25,979 nucleotides of DNA from positions 1 to 25,979 of the forward strand of contig JBLIOL010000028.1 in NCBI GenBank assembly GCA_047639615.1, written 5' to 3'. Within the stretch, counting starts at the first letter, position 1. The number at the start of each line of letters is the position of its first letter. The position numbers and the translations under genes are program-made. Origin of the DNA: CAYWNK01 sp047639615. GTDB lineage: Bacteria; Planctomycetota; UBA1135; GCA-002686595. The notes beneath the pieces were generated by a model. The model saw nothing but the letters and a program-made list of their open reading frames with translations. It was not told the origin of the DNA and searched no databases. Shown piece after piece: positions 10,201-17,262 of this stretch.

Positions 10201-11732
10201 TAGAGACGACCTTCCAGGGCATCGATGGCAGCTTCGAAGCGGCCGGCTTTCTCGAGAACGTCCGCAGCGGCTCTGTACAGGGAACTGCGGTCGAAGTTCT
10301 TGGGAAGATCCGCAGCAGCGGTGCGCAGCACATCCACGGCGTTCTTCCAGTCATTGGTTGCGGAGAGCGCGCTGGCCAAGTCCTTGGCGATGGCGTCCAA
10401 CACTTCGGGACGCAATTTGTTGCGCTCTTCGAAGGCCTTACCGAGGACCATGGCGGCCTGCTCGGGTGCGTCTTCCGCCAGGAGCTCGCGGCCGCGGGTG
10501 ATGCGCTGGTCCATGCTCAGGGTGCTCACGTCGCCGATCAGGCCGAGGCGGCTCTCAGCTGTGCGGCCGAAGGGGGCGAGGGTATCGCCGTAGCCGGCCT
10601 GCTCTGCGTGGGCCACGATGGCCAAGGTGCCCAGCTCGTCGCCGGCCTTGAGACTGGCTTTGGCGGAGCGCACGAAGGCGGCCTCCTGCTCGGCACCGGT
10701 GGTGTGTTGGGTTTGGTAGAGCCATGCGACGGCGGCGTCGCCGAAGCTACCGGCGCGCTCGAAGGCGAGGGCGCGGACTTCGTTGAGGCCCGGGTCGCGG
10801 TGGCCGCTGGGGCTGTAGGTAGCGGCGATGTCCAGGGCGCGCAGGGCGCGGATGGGATCGTCGGTCAAGGTCAGGGCCAAGGATTGCAGCAGGGCGCGTT
10901 CGCGGCGCTCGACGCTATCGGGCGAGGGATACTTCAGGTCCAGGGTCTTGAGGGTCAGAAGCGCTTTGCGGGCGTTCTCTGAACGCAGGTCCTTGTTCGC
11001 TTCAGCGCCGCCGATGCGGCACATGGAGCGCGCCAGTTCGCGGCGTGCGATGGAGTGGTAGGGGTGATCCACGGTGAGGTTGGCCAGCTCGTGGTAGCTG
11101 AGCATGGCGGTGTTCCATTCCTCTGCAGCGGCGTACAGATTGGATGCACGCAGCAGGCACTCGGGACGTAGGTCGGACTGGGGGAAGTCGTTGACCACGT
11201 TCTCGTAGTGCACCCGCGCCGTGCTGGCGAAGGTCGGGCCGAGGGCCAGAGCGCAATCACCGAGGGCTAGTTCGTGCTCGTCCGCATTCTCGTGGGCGGG
11301 GAGCATGGCGCGCACCCGTTGCCAAGCGATGGTGGCGGCCATGTAGGCATCGTCGGCCTCGGGGAAGGCGGGCAGCTCTTCCTTGATCTTGATCGCGTCG
11401 TAGGTGACGGTCACGTGCAGGCCGGCACTGCCGGTGACCCAACGCAGGGCTTCGCGCCAGGGGCGCTCGACCAGGTAGATCTCGACCACGGGGTCGCGGC
11501 TGATGTTCTCGAGCCCGGTGACGGGGCGACCGACCTCTTGGGCGATGCGCGCGAGCAAGCTCTTGATGCGGCCTGTCTCGGTCTTGACCGTGAGCAGCAT
11601 GCCATGCTCAGAGTCAGGTGTGGCAACCACGTCGATGCGACCCACGTGCACTGTGCGTACGCTGTCTTCCTGGGCGCTGACGATGTTGGTTGTGAGGCTC
11701 AAGAGAGCCAGGATGAGCAGGGCGAATTTCAC
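10200..11732 (-). CDS. Periplasmic STN-domain plus TPR-repeat protein, unknown function
   Basis: This 510-residue protein has a signal peptide (about 1-20, cut near VSA-QE). Next comes a short domain (about 46-118) with the pattern of an STN (secretin/TonB N-terminal) domain: 'RIKSLLARIAQEVGRPV' and 'VEIYLVERPWREALRWVTGSAGL', then a beta strand. The rest is helical repeats of TPR type (about 125-505; clear pairs near 190-230, 300-345, 425-505). No secretin barrel or TonB plug follows, so the STN domain probably binds an envelope partner. The start is GTG; it overlaps the stop of the gene before it as GTGA. It belongs to a block of three envelope-directed genes in this operon. Function is not known to me. 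Confidence 0.88.
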   Translation of the reverse strand: MKFALLILALLSLTTNIVSAQEDSVRTVHVGRIDVVATPDSEHGMLLTVKTETGRIKSLLARIAQEVGRPVTGLENISRDPVVEIYLVERPWREALRWVTGSAGLHVTVTYDAIKIKEELPAFPEADDAYMAATIAWQRVRAMLPAHENADEHELALGDCALALGPTFASTARVHYENVVNDFPQSDLRPECLLRASNLYAAAEEWNTAMLSYHELANLTVDHPYHSIARRELARSMCRIGGAEANKDLRSENARKALLTLKTLDLKYPSPDSVERRERALLQSLALTLTDDPIRALRALDIAATYSPSGHRDPGLNEVRALAFERAGSFGDAAVAWLYQTQHTTGAEQEAAFVRSAKASLKAGDELGTLAIVAHAEQAGYGDTLAPFGRTAESRLGLIGDVSTLSMDQRITRGRELLAEDAPEQAAMVLGKAFEERNKLRPEVLDAIAKDLASALSATNDWKNAVDVLRTAAADLPKNFDRSSLYRAAADVLEKAGRFEAAIDALEGRL

Positions 11733-13018
11733 TGCTGTGCCGCCTTGAGAGCTGCGCCTTGAAGCTGGTAGGAACGAGCGATGAGGATCTCGGCCTCGTC
11801 GACGATTGCGTCCGGCAGGGTCACGCGATCGCGGTTGCTGATCATGTGGTAGAGGATGGTGCGGGCAGCTTCGTGCTTACCGTTCTCCATCTGCGTGATG
11901 GCATCGTCGAGCACCATGCGTGTGAGTCCATCGATGTCCACGCGCACCTCTTGCTTGAGGGGCTGGGGCTGAACTACGGGCTGTTCGATGGTGTCTTCGG
12001 CCGAGTCTTGCTCGGTGTCCTGGATCACGGGCGGTTGCATGATTTGGATCGGGATCGTGTTGTTACCCGCCATGGCCGGCTGTTGGTTGACGGCGCCACC
12101 TACGGTGCGTGCGACGGTCAGCAGTGTCTCTTGGAACTGGTCGCCGGCGCGCCAAGCGAGCAGCACCAGGCCGGTGTTGATCACCAGGAAGCCGATGGCC
12201 AGGATCTCAATCAGGTGGCCGCGGCGTGCGTCGTCCGCGCCTGCGGGGGCCATGACGGTGTTCGTCACGGGCAGGTTCTCGAACTGCGGCGGGGCCGGCA
12301 TGTCGAGTCCGCGCACGGGGCCCGGCTCGGGTACGGCGCCGGGGTTCGCTTTCTCGGGAGCGACTTGGCGTTCGACCAGCGGCGCGGAGGTCTTGGGCGC
12401 GGGGCGCGCGGGGGTTTTGACGGTCTTCTCGAGGATCAGATCGTCGCTTGCGATGTCAGCGCTGGAGGGACCTGCAAGGGGAGCCAGCTCGGGGCCGGAC
12501 TCGTTCAGCAGAACGTCCATGTTGAGGGTCGGCACGTCCTCGCCGTCATCATCCAGGTCGAAATCATCGTCCTGGCTGTTACCGAAGGCCGGTGCGGCGT
12601 CCAGGTCGGCAGAGAGCTGACGGATGTCGTTGCCGTCGAAGCCGAAGATGTCTTCGTCGAGGTCGCCGTCGAGGCTGATCTGGGCGCTGGGCAGGGGCGC
12701 AGGCACGCTGTCGGCGGCTGCGGCTTCCTTGCCCATGATCGGCGTTTCCGCTGTCAGTGTGTCGAAGTCCGGGAGCTCGCCCTCCATGGCCATGGCGTCG
12801 ATGTCGTCGAGGGTCTCCAGCAGATCGTCCGCACTGAGGATGTCCTCGTCGGAGACGGAGTCCTCGGTCGCTTGCGACGTGGCGGCCGCGGGGGCGGCCT
12901 TCGTCGAAGACGTGGTTGTCCCCAGGTTCGCGCCTGAGGCGGCCTGCAAGACGGAGGGGAAGTCGAAGAGGTCTTCGTCTTCCGAGTCCGCGGAGGAGTT
13001 AATGGGATCGGGAGCCAT
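11729..13018 (-). CDS. Acidic single-pass membrane protein with periplasmic helical tail, unknown function
   Basis: The 429-residue product has a long, very acidic, low-complexity N-terminal part (about 1-265). This part contains several short Asp/Phe/Leu motifs such as EDLFDF, SADDLLETLDD, EDIFGFDG and DDDFDLDDDGED. One membrane helix lies at about 269-288, followed by a short linker and a C-terminal helical pair (about 362-428) of TPR-like shape. With no signal peptide and the helix in the middle, the acidic part should be cytoplasmic and the tail periplasmic. Repeated acidic motifs could be docking sites for cytoplasmic partners (inference). I cannot name the family. It starts 18-19 nt after the stop of the pseudo-receiver gene and overlaps the next gene by 4 nt. 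Confidence 0.87.
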   Translation of the reverse strand: MAPDPINSSADSEDEDLFDFPSVLQAASGANLGTTTSSTKAAPAAATSQATEDSVSDEDILSADDLLETLDDIDAMAMEGELPDFDTLTAETPIMGKEAAAADSVPAPLPSAQISLDGDLDEDIFGFDGNDIRQLSADLDAAPAFGNSQDDDFDLDDDGEDVPTLNMDVLLNESGPELAPLAGPSSADIASDDLILEKTVKTPARPAPKTSAPLVERQVAPEKANPGAVPEPGPVRGLDMPAPPQFENLPVTNTVMAPAGADDARRGHLIEILAIGFLVINTGLVLLAWRAGDQFQETLLTVARTVGGAVNQQPAMAGNNTIPIQIMQPPVIQDTEQDSAEDTIEQPVVQPQPLKQEVRVDIDGLTRMVLDDAITQMENGKHEAARTILYHMISNRDRVTLPDAIVDEAEILIARSYQLQGAALKAAQQ

Positions 13019-13035
13019 CGCTTAAGGGAGGGTGA

Positions 13036-14004
13036 CTAGCTACGCAGGCTGGTTTCGAGAACGCGCTGGGGGTCGGGGCCCGCCAAGAGGCGACCAACGC
13101 TGACTGCCAGTGCGGGGGAGAGTTGCAGGGGCGCGGCGCCGGCGTCCTGCAGATTGTCGAGCACCTTGTGTGCTTGCTGAGGCGTGAGGAAGTCCAAGTC
13201 GGACAGGTCCTGGCCGCGCTCTTCGTCGAACTGCGTGTTGTAGATCGAGAAACTGAGGGTGATTCGCGTGCCGCCGCTGGCGAGCACGTCCACGTCGAGG
13301 TCTTCGGCCAAGGCGCACATGCGAGCCAGGCCACCGCCCTCGGTGTCTTCGAGGTAGGCGGGCACTAGGAAGTTTGGGCTGATGCCCACTCCGCGGTCGC
13401 GGATGGTGAGCTCGAGGCTGCGCGTGGTGAGTGAGCCGCGCAGTTCGACCGGGCCGACCCCGCCTAGGTAGGCGTGCCTTGAAACGTTGTCTAGAGCTTC
13501 GGCGACGGCGCTCGACACGCGGCAGCGAGTGGTGGGCGCGACGCCAGCGCGCAGTAGCCAGGCGGCGACTTCGCGGGAGCCTTGCTCGACGCCGGCGGTG
13601 GTGGCATCGATGGTGTGCTTGAGGCCGTCGCTGACTTGGCCGCCGAGGGGCTTGGCTTCGACAGTACGCAGTAGGTCTTCGAAGGTGAAGGGAGCCGGGA
13701 TCAGGTCCGAGGCGCCCAGGCGTAGAGCGGCGCGGAAGTCCTCGGGGCGCGGCTTGTCGGCGAACATGACCACGCGCGGGGTATTGCCACGGCGCTTCAG
13801 TTCGGCCAAGAGCGTGAACCCAGCGCCGTCTTCTAAGTTGGCGTCGAGGATCAGCACATCGGGGGTGGGCAGGGCGAGAACTTCACCCACGCGGTCTGCG
13901 ATGGAGCCTGAGTGGCCGCGCTTTTCAAGTTGCGCGGCGAGGGCTTCGATCAGATCGAGGTCCTTACCGGCGATCAGGATGGAGAGAGGGCTAGCGGAGT
14001 TCAT
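13036..14004 (-). CDS. Pseudo-receiver fused to anti-sigma-type HATPase domain
   Basis: This 322-residue protein has an N-terminal CheY-like fold (about 7-118) with the acceptor aspartate in place (LILDANLEDG, Asp54). The acidic pair of the first strand reads AGKD instead of the usual DDD, the switch Thr/Ser is Ala (VVMFAD), and the conserved Lys is Ala (GASDLIPAPF). Normal phosphorylation therefore looks unlikely. The C-terminal half is a HATPase_c of the RsbW/SpoIIAB class (about 135-255): N box VAEALDNVSRHAY and G1 IRDRGVGISP are intact, and 'EGGGLARMCALAEDLDV' forms the lid region. A C-terminal helical tail follows. It overlaps the preceding gene as ATGA. Possible roles are anti-sigma switch or partner of the kinase-like protein beside it. 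Confidence 0.9.
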   Translation of the reverse strand: MNSASPLSILIAGKDLDLIEALAAQLEKRGHSGSIADRVGEVLALPTPDVLILDANLEDGAGFTLLAELKRRGNTPRVVMFADKPRPEDFRAALRLGASDLIPAPFTFEDLLRTVEAKPLGGQVSDGLKHTIDATTAGVEQGSREVAAWLLRAGVAPTTRCRVSSAVAEALDNVSRHAYLGGVGPVELRGSLTTRSLELTIRDRGVGISPNFLVPAYLEDTEGGGLARMCALAEDLDVDVLASGGTRITLSFSIYNTQFDEERGQDLSDLDFLTPQQAHKVLDNLQDAGAAPLQLSPALAVSVGRLLAGPDPQRVLETSLRS

Positions 14005-14663
14005 GCTGCACGTTCCTTGGGGGCGAGGGGCAAGCGCACCACAATGCAGCGGTGGCGGGGGTCGGTCAGGCGCACGGCCATTTCCGCCCCGAGGCGCTCG
14101 AGGTCGCGGCGTGCGAGCAGCGAGATACAGGAGAGAGGCGCGTCTTCAGGTTGACGGCTCTCAGATTCAACGATGGAGAAGTAGGCGACGCCTTCGCTGG
14201 CGTGGGCGTGTAGCAGGACTTCGGACTTGGAGGTGGAGACCACCTCGCCGAGCAGGCAAGCCAGGTTTTGTGCCAGCAGCTCTACGTCCGTAAAGATCTC
14301 CTCGGAGTCCTCGTCGGGGGCGATCCAAACACGCCGGCGCAGCTCTTCCGAGAGGTGCGACCAAGCGGCTTGAGCCAGTTCGCGCACGCTGCTGGTGCTC
14401 TGGTTGAGCGAGCTCGGAACGGCCAACTCAGCGACGGCGTCGGCGCAGCGGTCGGCGTCCTCGAGGTGCTCGAGGGCGCGACCCAGCAGGAAGGAGCGCT
14501 CCGGGTCCTCGTCCAGGGAGGAGCCCAACTGGGAGAGTGCCGAGCGCAATTCTTGCAGGGTGCCATGCAGGATCGGCTCGAGCGCGTCAGTGGCTACGCC
14601 GAAGAGCGTGTCTTCACGCTCGGGGCTGTTGCCGGGTTGGGTGCTTTGGAATGCTCGGTTCAT
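14001..14663 (-). CDS. Degenerate histidine-kinase-like protein, first gene of the operon
   Basis: The 220-residue product has no signal peptide or membrane helix. The N-terminal half is a pair of long helices (about 25-85) like a DHp domain but without an H-box histidine. The C-terminal half (about 95-215) follows the order of a HATPase fold: a helix 'LAQNLACLLGEVV', strands 'EVLLHAHASEGVAYFSIVES', a helix 'LLARRDLERLGAEMAV', and a last strand 'IVVRLPLAP', which is how many kinases end. The ATP-binding boxes (N, G1, G2) are missing. It may be a scaffold for its neighbour (inference). An AAGGA ribosome site lies 8 nt before the ATG, and the predicted transcript starts only about 12 nt upstream. 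Confidence 0.85.
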   Translation of the reverse strand: MNRAFQSTQPGNSPEREDTLFGVATDALEPILHGTLQELRSALSQLGSSLDEDPERSFLLGRALEHLEDADRCADAVAELAVPSSLNQSTSSVRELAQAAWSHLSEELRRRVWIAPDEDSEEIFTDVELLAQNLACLLGEVVSTSKSEVLLHAHASEGVAYFSIVESESRQPEDAPLSCISLLARRDLERLGAEMAVRLTDPRHRCIVVRLPLAPKERAA

Positions 14664-14685
14664 GGTTCGGGTCCTTGGCTACGGT

Positions 14686-14702
14686 CGCAACCGTGGTGCC
14701 AA
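14686..14702 (-). promoter_or_regulatory. Sigma-54 promoter of the 16-gene flagellar operon
   Basis: Read on the minus strand, the site is TTGGCACCACGGTTGCG. It has TGGCAC at -24 and TTGC at -12 with the exact five-base spacer of the sigma-54 consensus (GG and GC 12 bp apart). The predicted start of transcription is near 14675, about 12 nt before the first ATG and at the AAGGA ribosome site, so the leader is very short. It is the only such match I found on this strand. Confidence 0.9.
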
Positions 14703-14808
14703 GCCCGTTGTTCGTCGCCAACCCGGAATTGCTTGATGGTCTCTCAGGCAATAGCGGAAAGTTCTTCCCACTGGAGGGGCGCAGAGTTCCCACTCAAGCA
14801 ATCCTTTC

Positions 14809-14829
14809 GGTGTCGAGTCTCTCGACACC
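14809..14829. promoter_or_regulatory. Palindromic activator site A (TGTCGA-N5-TCGACA)
   Basis: This is a perfect inverted repeat with 9-bp arms, GGTGTCGAG and CTCGACACC, around a 3-bp centre. It lies about 110 bp upstream of the -24 element, a typical place for an enhancer bound by an NtrC-type activator. Its core, TGTCGA-N5-TCGACA (14811-14827), is repeated next to it and again upstream of fliO. Confidence 0.75.
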
Positions 14830-14850
14830 TGTCGATTTCTTCGACACAGG
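14828..14850. promoter_or_regulatory. Palindromic activator site B (TGTCGA-N5-TCGACA)
   Basis: This second copy (core 14830-14846, arms TGTCGA and TCGACA around TTTCT) starts 19 bp after site A, close to two helical turns, and the two sites abut. Tandem sites like this favour cooperative binding by dimers of a Fis-type activator (known for the NtrC family; inferred here). Confidence 0.75.
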
Positions 14851-15599
14851 GTGGGCCTGAGACGGCATTAATGACGCATGTACAGCCCGGTACTGTGCGA
14901 GTGGGGGGCTTCATCGGCCCCCTGCCATTTGGGGGAGAAGCTGATCCCCGAGGTGAGAAGTTTGGCGTTGGCGGAGAGGTCGAGCACAAGGGCGCTAGGG
15001 ACCGACGGCGCCCGGCCGCTGGCTGGAGGCTGGCGGTGGGGTGAGTGAGTGGAGGGCTAGGGAGGTCCGCTGGTACTGAGACTCGTGCGTGACGGAGCTG
15101 GCCTCTGGCCGGGGGGACGGCGCGCGGAGTAGTTCGGGCTAGGGGAGATGCTGGCGGGATTGCGCGCAGAGCGGCCCAGGCGCTGCGGTAGAGAATGCAG
15201 ACGGCGACCATGCGGGTTTAGTCACCTGCCATGTGAGTTGGTCGGGACCTGCTGGCACTGGGGAGCGCCGGCGGTTTGCTGCCGAATCAAGATCTGCAGC
15301 CGGTCAGCCGCACCCATTTGCTCTCCGTAGGTGCCTGACGATACTGCTCTGGTTGATTGTGTTCCTGCAGACAGAGGGCCTGCCAAATTTGGCCTCTGGG
15401 TGGTGTGAGGGTGGGATAGGGGTACTTGCCCCTGGTTGAAGGGCCTCCTACCTCGGCCAACCCTCCTGAAACGCCACGCACAGCAGGGGTGGTCAGGATT
15501 CCGCACGACCGCGAACACACTCAACCGGGGCGGTATCGTGACTGAGCTCTTAGGGCTCAGCTAGGAGCGGCCGGAGGGCCCAGGACGCGGCTGCGCCGA
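14851..15599. other. Non-coding stretch between the operon enhancer and the second activator gene
   Basis: In this stretch of about 750 bases I see no gene I can support. Short open frames on both strands overlap each other and are rich in Arg, Pro and Ser, as shadows are. Visible structure includes a perfect 12-bp palindrome, GCCAAATTTGGC (15382-15393), set inside a larger imperfect hairpin (AGAGGGCC...GGCCTCT, about 15373-15397). There is also a small AGGGG/CCCCT hairpin (about 15418-15433). No tRNA, repeat array or clear promoter is seen. Confidence 0.5.
15542..15560 (-). terminator. Possible terminator after the second sigma-54 activator gene
   Basis: The inverted repeat CTGAGC...GCTCAG (arms 15542-15547 and 15555-15560, extendable to 8 pairs with one G-T pair) lies about 40 nt beyond the stop at 15600. 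No T-run follows on the minus strand, so an intrinsic terminator is only possible. Confidence 0.35.
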
Positions 15600-16979
15600 C
15601 TAGCCCTTACCGATCCCGTAGACCTTCAACTTGTTGTAGAGGGTCGCACGGTTGATTCCGAGTTCCTTGGCGGTGGAGGTGCGGTTGCCGTCGCACTCGT
15701 CGAGTGCGCGCCGGATCAGGGCCTCTTCCATGTCCCGTAGGCGCAGGCTGCCCATGGGCAAGAGGTCGCCAGGGTCCGCTTGGGCAGGCTGGAGGGTGCT
15801 CGTGGGCTTGCGCTCTTCGAGACCCAGGTGTTCGGGGCCGACCATGCCGGATTCGGTTAGCAGGCTAGCGCGCTCCACTGCGTTGCGCAGTTCACGCACG
15901 TTGCCGGGCCAGAGGTGAGCACCCATGCGCTGCATGGCCGCTTCCGTGAAGCCGACCAGGTTGCGGGCTAGCTCGCCTGCGAAGCGCTCAAGGAAGTGCA
16001 GGGCCAGGGGCGGCACGTCCTCCGGGCGCTCGCGCAGGGGGGGCATGACGATCGAAAGCACGTTGAGCCTATAGAAGAGGTCTTCGCGGAAGGTGCCCTC
16101 TTCGACCATGGCCGGCAGGTCGCGGTTGGTGGAGGCCACCACGCGCACGTCCATGGCCAGGTCCTTGATGCCGCCGATACGCCGGTAGGTGCGTTCCTGG
16201 AGGACTCGCAGGAGCTTGGCCTGCAGGTGCAGTTCCAGCTCGCCCACCTCGTCCAGGAAGAGCGTGCCCCCCCCAGCGGCGTGGATTAGGCCGTCGCGAC
16301 CCTTGGGGTTGCCCCCGGTGAAGGCGCCGGCCTCGTAGCCGAAGAGCTCGGCTTCGATCAGGCTCTCGGCCAGGGCCGCGCAGTTCAGGGCCACGAAGGG
16401 CATCTGACTGCGGGCGGAGCGGTCGTGGATGGCGCGTGCTACGAGTTCCTTTCCCACGCCGGACTCCCCGGTGATCAGTGCGGTGGTGCGCGGAGCGGCG
16501 GCTACGCGGTCCACGTGCTCGAGAACGCGCCTAAGGCCCTTGCTGCGGCCTACGAAGGGGCCAAAACGAAGTTCCTGGAGCTCCTCGCGCAGGCGATCGC
16601 GCTCCGCCAGCACCTGGCGGCCGGAGAGGGCGCGTTCCACCACGGCCAGGAAGACATCGGGCTCGATGGGCTTCTCCAGCAGGTTCTCGGCGCCTAGGCG
16701 CATGGCCTGCACGGCGGTGCGCACATCGGCGAAGCCGGTCAGTACCACCACGGCGGGGACGGGCTTCAGCTCCATCAGGTCCGGCAGGATCTCGAGGCCA
16801 TCCCCGTCGGGCATGACCAGATCTAGCAGCACCAGGTCCGGCTGCTGCTCTCTAGCCATTAATAGAGTCTCGCGCCCGGAGGCTGCCTCCAATACCTCAT
16901 GGCCGGCTCGCTGCAGGAGTGCCTGCAGGCCCAGCCGGATCCCAGGGTCGTCGTCGGCCAGCAGGATGCGCGCGGGCAT
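15600..16979 (-). CDS. Second sigma-54-dependent response regulator, GAFTGG variant
   Basis: This 459-residue regulator has a receiver with an intact site (D9-D11, D53, T81, K103). Its AAA+ domain has Walker A GESGVGKE (171-178) and Walker B LFLDEVGE (240-247). A Fis-type helix-turn-helix closes the protein ('GNRTSTAKELGINRATLYNKL'). The loop that touches sigma-54 reads GAFTGG (218-223) instead of GAFTGA, a substitution at a position that is nearly invariant in active members. It stands alone, with no kinase beside it, divergent from flagellin 1 across 283 nt. It could serve the flagellar promoters here, with or instead of the kinase-linked regulator, or an unrelated process. Which regulator uses the palindromes cannot be told from sequence. 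Confidence 0.95.
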   Translation of the reverse strand: MPARILLADDDPGIRLGLQALLQRAGHEVLEAASGRETLLMAREQQPDLVLLDLVMPDGDGLEILPDLMELKPVPAVVVLTGFADVRTAVQAMRLGAENLLEKPIEPDVFLAVVERALSGRQVLAERDRLREELQELRFGPFVGRSKGLRRVLEHVDRVAAAPRTTALITGESGVGKELVARAIHDRSARSQMPFVALNCAALAESLIEAELFGYEAGAFTGGNPKGRDGLIHAAGGGTLFLDEVGELELHLQAKLLRVLQERTYRRIGGIKDLAMDVRVVASTNRDLPAMVEEGTFREDLFYRLNVLSIVMPPLRERPEDVPPLALHFLERFAGELARNLVGFTEAAMQRMGAHLWPGNVRELRNAVERASLLTESGMVGPEHLGLEERKPTSTLQPAQADPGDLLPMGSLRLRDMEEALIRRALDECDGNRTSTAKELGINRATLYNKLKVYGIGKG

Positions 16980-17262
16980 GCCTGGATTCTAGGGAGCGTG
17001 GCTCCAACCCCAAGGTGAGTCTTCCAGACTCGAATCAACCAGGAAAGTGTTTCCCAAATGGGCGTCTGAGACGCGTTAGGGGGGTGCGTCGGAGAAAAGC
17101 CATAAGTCGCGCTCAGGCGCGGGGCCTGTCCTCCGAGAACCCACGTGTCCGCCAAGGAAGGCTCACCCCGAGTCTGCCCCGGAGGACACGCAAGGAGAGG
17201 TGCTCTGTGTACCTCCCGAAGCAAACTCAGCCATCCACTAGAGAAAGTTACAGGAGCCAACA
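16980..17262. promoter_or_regulatory. Divergent intergenic region between activator gene and flagellin 1
   Basis: This region must hold the promoters of both genes. For flagellin 1, a weak sigma-28-like match lies at 17113-17139: TCAG, 15 bases, TCCGAGAA (consensus TAAA or TCAA, 15, GCCGATAA). No sigma-54 element with correct spacing is seen on either strand. An AGGAG (17252-17256) precedes the flagellin ATG by 6 nt and sets that start. Confidence 0.4.

Noticed and set aside
11759..12937. Long open frame of 392 codons on the plus strand
   Set aside because: It is the reverse of the acidic membrane protein gene. Low-complexity Asp/Glu codons read backwards stay open, and the product has no recognisable domain.
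14744..15211. Minus-strand open frame of 155 codons upstream of the left operon
   Set aside because: It covers the palindromic sites, is rich in Pro, Arg and Ser, and has no ribosome site or recognisable motif.
15251..15266. TGGCAC match on the plus strand in the long gap
   Set aside because: The -12 TTGC element is absent at the right spacing and no plus-strand gene follows.
15222..15524. Minus-strand open frame of 100 codons in the long gap
   Set aside because: Overlapping frames on both strands are of similar length, the composition is not gene-like, and no ribosome site is seen.
17191..17206. Sigma-54-like element on the minus strand before the second activator gene
   Set aside because: It reads GAGCAC with a six-base gap to TTGC; both the missing GG and the wrong spacing argue against it.
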